Below, in pieces: positions 58,946 through 64,000 of a stretch of DNA of 64,000 nt. How positions within the stretch are numbered: position 1 is the stretch's first letter; every line of letters begins with the position of its first letter. The notes under the pieces were generated by a model. The model worked only from the letters and a program-made list of their open reading frames with translations, was not told where the DNA came from and did no database searches. Source of the DNA: Pseudomonas sp. PDNC002 (GTDB lineage: Bacteria; Pseudomonadota; Gammaproteobacteria; Pseudomonadales; Pseudomonadaceae); NCBI RefSeq assembly GCF_016919445.1, contig NZ_CP070356.1, positions 751,501-815,500 on the forward strand, given 5' to 3'. The position numbers and the translations under genes were made by a program.

Positions 58946-60346
58946 TCAGTAGGCATTGCGGTGTACGAACCCCTTGAACAGGGTCAGCAGGACGATCTTC
59001 AGATCCCACCAGACGGACCAGTTCTCGATGTAGTCCAGGTCGAACTCGATGCGTTTCTGCATCTTCTCCAGGGTGTCGGTCTCGCCACGCCAGCCGTTCA
59101 CCTGGGCCCAGCCGGTGATGCCTGGCTTGACCTTGTGACGCAGCATGTAGCGACTGACCTGACGCCGGTATTGCTCGTTGTGCGCCACGGCATGAGGGCG
59201 CGGGCCAACCACCGACATGTCGCCGAGCAAGACGTTGAAGAATTGTGGCAGCTCATCCAGCGAAGTGCGCCGCAGGAGGGCGCCCAGCGGGGTGATGCGG
59301 CAGTCGTTGCGCGACGCCTGGGTGACGTCGGCACCGTCTTCCATCACCGTCATGCTGCGGAATTTCCACACGCGGATCGGCCGGCCATCCATGCCGTAAC
59401 GAACCTGGCGGAACAGCACCGGGCCGCGCGAGGTGAGCTTCACCGCCAGGGCGATCAGCAGCATCGGCACGGCGATCAGCAGCAGGATCAGCGAAGCCAG
59501 CACCACGTCTTCGATGCGCTTGAGCACGGCATTGGGGCCGTCCATGGGCGTATCGAAGATGCTGATGGTGGCTAGGCCGTTGATGCTCTCGCTGCGGGCA
59601 TGCAGCAGGTCGAACATGAACAGGTCGGGGATCAGGTAGACCGACACGGTGGTGTCGGACAGCTCGCGGATCAGCTCATTGAGCAACGGCTCGCGGGACA
59701 GCGGCAGCGTCAGGTAGACCTTGTCGATCTGCCCCGAACGGGCCGCCTCGATCAGCGCCAGGCGATCGCCTTTCACCGGCACCCGCTCGCCCAGTTCCAT
59801 CTGCCGCGGGCGGTCGTCATAGAAGCCGATCAGGCGCAGGCCCATCCACGGTGCATTAAGTATGGTTTCGGCGAGCCGCGCACCGACCTCGCCGGTGCCA
59901 TAGATCGCCACGTTGCGGCTGTTGAAGCCATGGCGGCGCGCCACGCGGAGCAGCATGCGGATGGCCAGCCGATAGCCGCACATGATCAGCAGCGCCACGG
60001 CGAACCAGCCCAGCCGCCGGGGCTCTTCCAGCTCCACATGGCGCAGTGAGATATCCAGCAGCAGCACGGCGAAAAACGCCAGCGACCAGTACAGGGTGAC
60101 GCTCAGCGATTCGCGCAGCAGCGACTCGCCGCGCCAGGAGCCGTAGAGCTGATTCAGCTCGCCGAGCCAATGGAAAAGCATCACGCAGAGCAGCACCGAG
60201 ACCCACAGCTGGGACTCCAGCACGCCGCTGCCGGCACTGAGCAGGATCACCCCGGTGAGCACGATCACCAGGATGTCGCTCAGGCGATGTGCCAGCGAAA
60301 TCAGCGATTGGTGCGCACGCAGAATTCCTTTTGTCTTGTTGGGCAT
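58946..60346 (-). CDS. undecaprenyl-phosphate sugar phosphotransferase (WcaJ/PslA type)
   Basis: 466-aa polyprenyl glycosylphosphotransferase that puts the first sugar-1-phosphate, usually glucose, on the lipid carrier. Four N-terminal helices, a cytoplasmic Rossmann-like domain (NVAIYGTGEVGARLAE), a fifth membrane element (about 285-305), and the catalytic tail with KFRSM, DELPQFFNVLLGDMSVVGPRP and KPGITGWAQVNGWRG. Start 60344-60346 with GAGG. It precedes the wza-like gene by 31 bp. The sugar cannot be fixed from sequence. Confidence 0.92.
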   Translation of the reverse strand: MPNKTKGILRAHQSLISLAHRLSDILVIVLTGVILLSAGSGVLESQLWVSVLLCVMLFHWLGELNQLYGSWRGESLLRESLSVTLYWSLAFFAVLLLDISLRHVELEEPRRLGWFAVALLIMCGYRLAIRMLLRVARRHGFNSRNVAIYGTGEVGARLAETILNAPWMGLRLIGFYDDRPRQMELGERVPVKGDRLALIEAARSGQIDKVYLTLPLSREPLLNELIRELSDTTVSVYLIPDLFMFDLLHARSESINGLATISIFDTPMDGPNAVLKRIEDVVLASLILLLIAVPMLLIALAVKLTSRGPVLFRQVRYGMDGRPIRVWKFRSMTVMEDGADVTQASRNDCRITPLGALLRRTSLDELPQFFNVLLGDMSVVGPRPHAVAHNEQYRRQVSRYMLRHKVKPGITGWAQVNGWRGETDTLEKMQKRIEFDLDYIENWSVWWDLKIVLLTLFKGFVHRNAY

Positions 60347-60418
60347 GATGACCTCGCGATGTCCGGCATCGCTCCTTGAGCCGCTGCTTCGTTATCGCAG
60401 TCCGTGATTGGGCGCATG

Positions 60419-60447
60419 GCCTGCGAGCCCGCTGCGGGCTCGCAGGC
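60419..60447. other. hairpin between rmlA and the phosphotransferase gene
   Basis: GCCTGCGAGCCC / GGGCTCGCAGGC, a perfect 12-bp stem with a 5-base loop, 6 bp past the rmlA stop. Without a T-run it probably tunes or stabilises the mRNA rather than ending it. Confidence 0.6.
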
Positions 60448-60453
60448 TGCGGT

Positions 60454-61329
60454 TCAGTGGCGCTTGTCCAGCAGCAACTGCTGGAGGTAGCGGCCGTAGC
60501 CGGTCTTGCTCAGGCGCTCGGCCTGCAGCGCCAGGTTGGTCGCGCTGAGCCAGCCCTGCTGGAAGGCAATCTCCTCCAGGCAGGCGACTTTCAGGCCCTG
60601 GCGCTGCTCGATGGTCTGGACGAAATGCCCGGCCTCCATCAGCGATTCGTGGGTGCCGGTATCCAGCCAGGCAAAGCCACGACCGAGCAGGCTCACATGC
60701 AACTCGCCCAGCTCCAGATAGAGGTTGTTGATATCGGTGATTTCCAGTTCGCCGCGGGCCGAAGGGCGAATCTGCCGGGCCATCTCCACGACCCGGTTGT
60801 CGTAGAAATACAGGCCGGTGACGGCGTAGTTGGAGCGCGGCACCCGCGGTTTTTCCTCGATGGAAAGCACGCGACCCTCATCGTCGAACTCGACCACGCC
60901 GAAGCGCGCCGGGTCCGCCACCTGGTAACCGAACACGGTCGCGCCGTGCTGCCGTGCGGCGGCGTCGCGCAGGGTCTCGGTGAAGCCCTGGCCGTAGAAG
61001 ATGTTGTCGCCCAGCACCAGGCACACCGAGTCATCGCCGATGAACTCGGCGCCGATCAGGAACGCCTGGGCGAGGCCGTCCGGCGAGGGCTGGACGGCGT
61101 ATTCGAGCTTCACGCCGAACTGCTCGCCGTCGCCCAGCAGGGCGCGGAAGTTCGGCAGGTCGGCGGGGGTGCTGATCAGCAGGATCTCGTCGATGCCGGC
61201 GAGCATCAGTACCGACAGCGGGTAGTACACCATCGGCTTGTCGTAGATCGGCAGCAGTTGCTTGGACACCCCCAGGGTGATGGGGTGCAGGCGTGTGCCG
61301 GAACCGCCGGCGAGTATGATGCCTTTCAT
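60454..61329 (-). CDS. rmlA: glucose-1-phosphate thymidylyltransferase
   Basis: 291-aa nucleotidyltransferase that makes dTDP-glucose, the first step toward dTDP-rhamnose and related sugars. GGSGTRLHP (8-16) binds the nucleotide; [25 protein letters not shown] and [10 protein letters not shown] complete the RmlA pattern. Start 61327-61329 with AAGGAGG; the frame open to 61500 is a shadow. No rmlB, rmlC or rmlD is in the window, so those are elsewhere or dTDP-glucose is used directly. Confidence 0.94.
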   Translation of the reverse strand: MKGIILAGGSGTRLHPITLGVSKQLLPIYDKPMVYYPLSVLMLAGIDEILLISTPADLPNFRALLGDGEQFGVKLEYAVQPSPDGLAQAFLIGAEFIGDDSVCLVLGDNIFYGQGFTETLRDAAARQHGATVFGYQVADPARFGVVEFDDEGRVLSIEEKPRVPRSNYAVTGLYFYDNRVVEMARQIRPSARGELEITDINNLYLELGELHVSLLGRGFAWLDTGTHESLMEAGHFVQTIEQRQGLKVACLEEIAFQQGWLSATNLALQAERLSKTGYGRYLQQLLLDKRH

Positions 61330-61348
61330 GGTCTGCCTCCTTGCTTGG

Positions 61349-62443
61349 CTATTTGCTGGATTCGAAGCGCGGCACGTAGTCCGAGCGCTCCGCCAGGAAG
61401 GTGTCGATGAGACTGGAGAGCCGCAGCGCGGAGATGTCCCAGGAATAGCGCAGGACGTTCTCCTGACCGAGCCTGCGCAGGTCGTCGCGCAGCTGCGCAT
61501 CGCTCAGCACACGGCGCATGGCGTCGGCCATGCCCTGCGGGTCGTAGGGGTCGAAGTAGAGGACCGAGTTGCCCAGCACTTCCGGAATCGACGCGCTGCT
61601 GGCGGCCACCACCGGGCAGCCGCAGGCCTGCGCTTCCAGCGGCGGAATGCCGAAGCCTTCGTAGAGCGAGGGGAAGACGAAGGCGGCGGCGTTGCGGTAC
61701 TGCTCGATCAACTGGTCGTCGTCGATCCGTCCGAGCCAGCGCACCCGGTCGCCCTGCCCGCTGGCCTGCAACTGCGCGTCGACGAAGCTGCGATTGGCGG
61801 CGCCGACGATGCGCAACTCCACGTCCAGATCACCGAGCAGGCCGAAGGCCTCGATCAAGCGGGAGAAGTTCTTGTGCGTCGCCGGCGAGGAAACCGCCAG
61901 CACATAGGGCCGCTCCCCCACCGCCGGTTCAAGGCCGGTGCAGAACTCGGCGGAGACCGCATTGGCGATCACATGGATGCGCTGCGCATCGATGCCGTAG
62001 TGCGAGGCGATCTCCTGGCGGGAGAACTCGCTGACCGTGACCTGCGCCAGCGAGCGGCGCAGCATCACCGGAATCATCAGCCGGTACAGCGCGCGGAACT
62101 TCCAGGAGAAACTTTCCGGATGGCGCACGTAGGTGATGTCGTGGTGCGTCGCCAACTGGCGCGAATAGGCCAGCGGCGCCGTGCTGCACAGTGACACCAG
62201 CAACGGCCGGCCACGGCGCGCCAGCCACAGCGGCAAGTCGAGCTGCTCCCAGAGGTGTCCGCCGTGGCGGCCGATCTGCTCGACGTTGAGCTGCCGGGCG
62301 ATTTCCGGGCGGAGGATTTCACCGGGCGGCGCGACGAAATGCACGTCGCTGCGCAACCGCGCCAGCGACAGCGAAATCTGCTCGGCGAAGCGTTGCACGC
62401 CGCTCAGCTGCTGGGTCAGGAAACGCGCGTTGATCACGATCAT
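61349..62443 (-). CDS. glycosyltransferase family 4 (GT-B) protein
   Basis: 364-aa cytoplasmic glycosyltransferase. The N-terminal half begins [23 protein letters not shown]. The donor half has [24 protein letters not shown] and the E-x7-E motif in [23 protein letters not shown]. It adds one sugar of the repeat unit; donor and linkage are unknown. Spacing is 19 bp to rmlA and 12 bp from the upstream fusion gene, so it is in the same operon. Confidence 0.9.
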   Translation of the reverse strand: MIVINARFLTQQLSGVQRFAEQISLSLARLRSDVHFVAPPGEILRPEIARQLNVEQIGRHGGHLWEQLDLPLWLARRGRPLLVSLCSTAPLAYSRQLATHHDITYVRHPESFSWKFRALYRLMIPVMLRRSLAQVTVSEFSRQEIASHYGIDAQRIHVIANAVSAEFCTGLEPAVGERPYVLAVSSPATHKNFSRLIEAFGLLGDLDVELRIVGAANRSFVDAQLQASGQGDRVRWLGRIDDDQLIEQYRNAAAFVFPSLYEGFGIPPLEAQACGCPVVAASSASIPEVLGNSVLYFDPYDPQGMADAMRRVLSDAQLRDDLRRLGQENVLRYSWDISALRLSSLIDTFLAERSDYVPRFESSK

Positions 62444-62455
62444 GGATGCTTCTCC

Positions 62456-64000
62456 TCAACGCAACGACAGCTGGGGTTCCGCCGCGCTGCGCACCAGGGT
62501 GGGCGAAGCATCGATACGGATATCGGCCTGACAGTCACCACCGCCCTGCGGGCAGCGCCAGGGCACCGGCCGGCCCTCGCCGCGAGCGATGCCGTCGACG
62601 GCATCCAGGCGCCAGAGGGTGTCGCTGCTGCCGGGCTTGCTGGTGATGTTCAGCGTCTGTTCGTGGCCCAGGGTCCAGGCCACCAGGATTTCCTCGCTGG
62701 CCTTGGCGAAGCGCAGCAGGTAGACGTTCGGGTCTTCGTTGGGCACGCGGCCGACGAAACGGTAGCGGCCGATGATGTCGGCCACGCTGGCCATGGCGTG
62801 GTAGGCCGGCTTGGGCTGGCCGCTGGCGGTGAGCAGGCCGAAGTTGTGTTCCATGTCGGTGCGGTCGATGCCGTCGTCCACCAGGTCGTACCACCAGGCG
62901 CCCTTCACGTTGGGCAGGCTGCGTACCAGGAAATAGGCGCGGGCGAGGTAGGCGGCCTGGCGCTCGCGGCTGATGCCGCAGTCGCCTTCGTGGGCCGGCC
63001 AGCTGAATTCGGTGAAGTACAGCGGCACCGGTTTGCCGGCGGCGTTCTGCAGTTTCTGGTCGACGCCCTTGAACCACTCCAGCCAGGCCTCGGGCGTGGA
63101 CATCTCGCCCTCGCAGTACACCGACGGGTGCAGCGAAATGCCGTCGGCGACGTCGAGCACGCCACCCCCGGCCAGGCGCTCGGCGAAGCCCTGACGGATG
63201 CCGCGCAACGTCACGGCGCCGGCCAGCACCTTGGCGTTCGGGTCTTCTTCGCGGATCACCTTGGCGGCGGCGCGCACCAGGGTCAGGTAGTCGTCGCTGA
63301 AGTCCTTGTCGGTGGGGTTTTCCACGTCCCATTCGTTCCACACTTCGTAGAACGCCACCTGGCCCTTGAAGCTGCGCGCCACGTAGCGCACGTAGCGCAA
63401 ATAGCCCTCGCGAGAGGCGGCGTCGCGTGGCTTGGCGTTGCCGTAGAACTGGTTTTCGTTGCCCAGGATCAGCAGCGTGTCGATCCCCAGGCTGCGGGTA
63501 CTGCGCAGTTGCGCGCGCCAGGCGGCGTCGATGGACAGCACGCCCGGCTGGCGTTCGACGCTGGACCAGTAGGCGTCGTCGCGGAACGAGGAGATGCCGG
63601 CCTCGCGGGCCAGGCGGTTGATACCGTCACGGTTGCCGGCGCGGATGTTCTGGTGGGTACTCGCGCCGACGATGAATTCCGGCGCGCCCAGGTTCTGCAC
63701 CGGCGCTTCCTTGGCCATGGCGCGCGGCGCTTGCAGGAGGCTGCCAACCAGCAGCGCACAGGCCAGCAGGCTGAGCAACCCACCCTGCAGGCGCAGGGTG
63801 CGCGGCGCCGGTTGCGGCGCGGTTTCACCCGGCAGGCGCAACGCGCGGCCGATGGCCAGGCCGAGGAACAGGCTGGGAATCTGCGCCTCGAGCACATCGC
63901 TGGTCCAGCCGATCAGCAGGATGCAGTAGGCGATGCCGAGCAGCGCACGGGCTTCGCGGTCGTGCTGGCGTTGCAGGCGCATCAGCATCGGCACCGCCAT
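62456..64000 (-). CDS. O-antigen polymerase-like/PslG-like glycoside hydrolase fusion, 5' end cut off
   Basis: 514 residues lie in the window and the frame runs off its right edge. Residues 1-60 (window numbering) look like the end of a Wzy/O-antigen-ligase protein, with a helix ALLGIAYCILLIGWTSDVLE and PSLFLGLAIG. A second hydrophobic segment (about 70-95) leads to a clan-A glycoside hydrolase, GH39/PslG-like, with acid/base Glu223 in YEVWNEWD and nucleophile Glu331 in YFTEFSWP, and a C-terminal beta domain. No stop or good internal start separates the parts. It could act on polymer as it is made. Confidence 0.75.
   Translation of the reverse strand: MAVPMLMRLQRQHDREARALLGIAYCILLIGWTSDVLEAQIPSLFLGLAIGRALRLPGETAPQPAPRTLRLQGGLLSLLACALLVGSLLQAPRAMAKEAPVQNLGAPEFIVGASTHQNIRAGNRDGINRLAREAGISSFRDDAYWSSVERQPGVLSIDAAWRAQLRSTRSLGIDTLLILGNENQFYGNAKPRDAASREGYLRYVRYVARSFKGQVAFYEVWNEWDVENPTDKDFSDDYLTLVRAAAKVIREEDPNAKVLAGAVTLRGIRQGFAERLAGGGVLDVADGISLHPSVYCEGEMSTPEAWLEWFKGVDQKLQNAAGKPVPLYFTEFSWPAHEGDCGISRERQAAYLARAYFLVRSLPNVKGAWWYDLVDDGIDRTDMEHNFGLLTASGQPKPAYHAMASVADIIGRYRFVGRVPNEDPNVYLLRFAKASEEILVAWTLGHEQTLNITSKPGSSDTLWRLDAVDGIARGEGRPVPWRCPQGGGDCQADIRIDASPTLVRSAAEPQLSLR

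Overview
The window is GC-rich chromosomal DNA from a gamma-proteobacterium, almost certainly a Pseudomonas of the P. aeruginosa/P. nitroreducens/P. citronellolis/P. knackmussii group. The evidence is the protein sequences and a gene order that matches, from memory, the P. aeruginosa PAO1 block from oprE to lgt: lgt, TSUP permease, NRDE protein, ptsP-rppH, ilvA, rpiA, aaaA, carP, a polyamine ABC transporter, an acetylpolyamine deacetylase, carO, a D-2-hydroxyglutarate dehydrogenase, serA, hacB, spuHGFEDCBA, spuI, aguR, aguA, oprE. No tRNA, rRNA, CRISPR array or transposase gene was seen. Both ends of the window depart from that order.

Layout. 1-4.3 kb: a CYTH/CHAD triphosphatase (5' end cut off), a GspE/PilB-type ATPase, and the membrane pair qmcA-nfeD. 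4.5-14.4 kb: housekeeping genes, including lgt, the nitrogen-PTS enzyme I ptsP with rppH, ilvA and rpiA. 14.6-18.7 kb: the arginine aminopeptidase autotransporter aaaA, the beta-propeller protein carP, and an AraC-type regulator. 19.1-25.8 kb: a PotABCD-like polyamine ABC operon, an APC permease and an acetylpolyamine amidohydrolase. 26.2-31.3 kb: carO, a second carP-like beta-propeller, a FAH-fold hydrolase, and the divergent pair D-2-hydroxyglutarate dehydrogenase/serA. 31.6-38.4 kb: small envelope and hypothetical genes. 38.5-40.9 kb: an acyl-homoserine-lactone acylase with a divergent AraC regulator. 41.3-53.4 kb: the spu polyamine uptake and gamma-glutamylation locus. 53.5-55.4 kb: agmatine use (aguR, aguA). 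55.5-56.9 kb: an OprD-family porin. 57.8-64 kb: part of an exopolysaccharide operon transcribed toward the left.

How the genes fit together. About 36 kb (19-55 kb) is dominated by polyamines: two complete ABC importers, four PotD-type binding proteins, an APC permease, an acetylpolyamine deacetylase, the gamma-glutamyl-polyamine enzymes SpuA, SpuB, SpuC and SpuI, and agmatine deiminase. The likely flow is import, deacetylation or deimination, then oxidation through gamma-glutamyl intermediates toward GABA. aguB, which normally lies between aguR and aguA, is missing here. SerA and D-2-hydroxyglutarate dehydrogenase are divergent neighbours and probably form a metabolic couple.

Non-coding features worth attention: four REPIN-like elements built from the same hairpin, one expanded into a 74-bp tandem array; a 13/17-matching two-half-site box shared by the carP and carO upstream regions; paired operator-like repeats before the ABC operon, spuA/spuI, aguA and oprE; GC hairpins at several spu cistron boundaries; and a chain of hairpins ending in a strong terminator below the polysaccharide operon. 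The most unusual coding feature is at the right edge, where an O-antigen-polymerase-like membrane segment is fused in frame to a PslG/GH39-like glycoside hydrolase.
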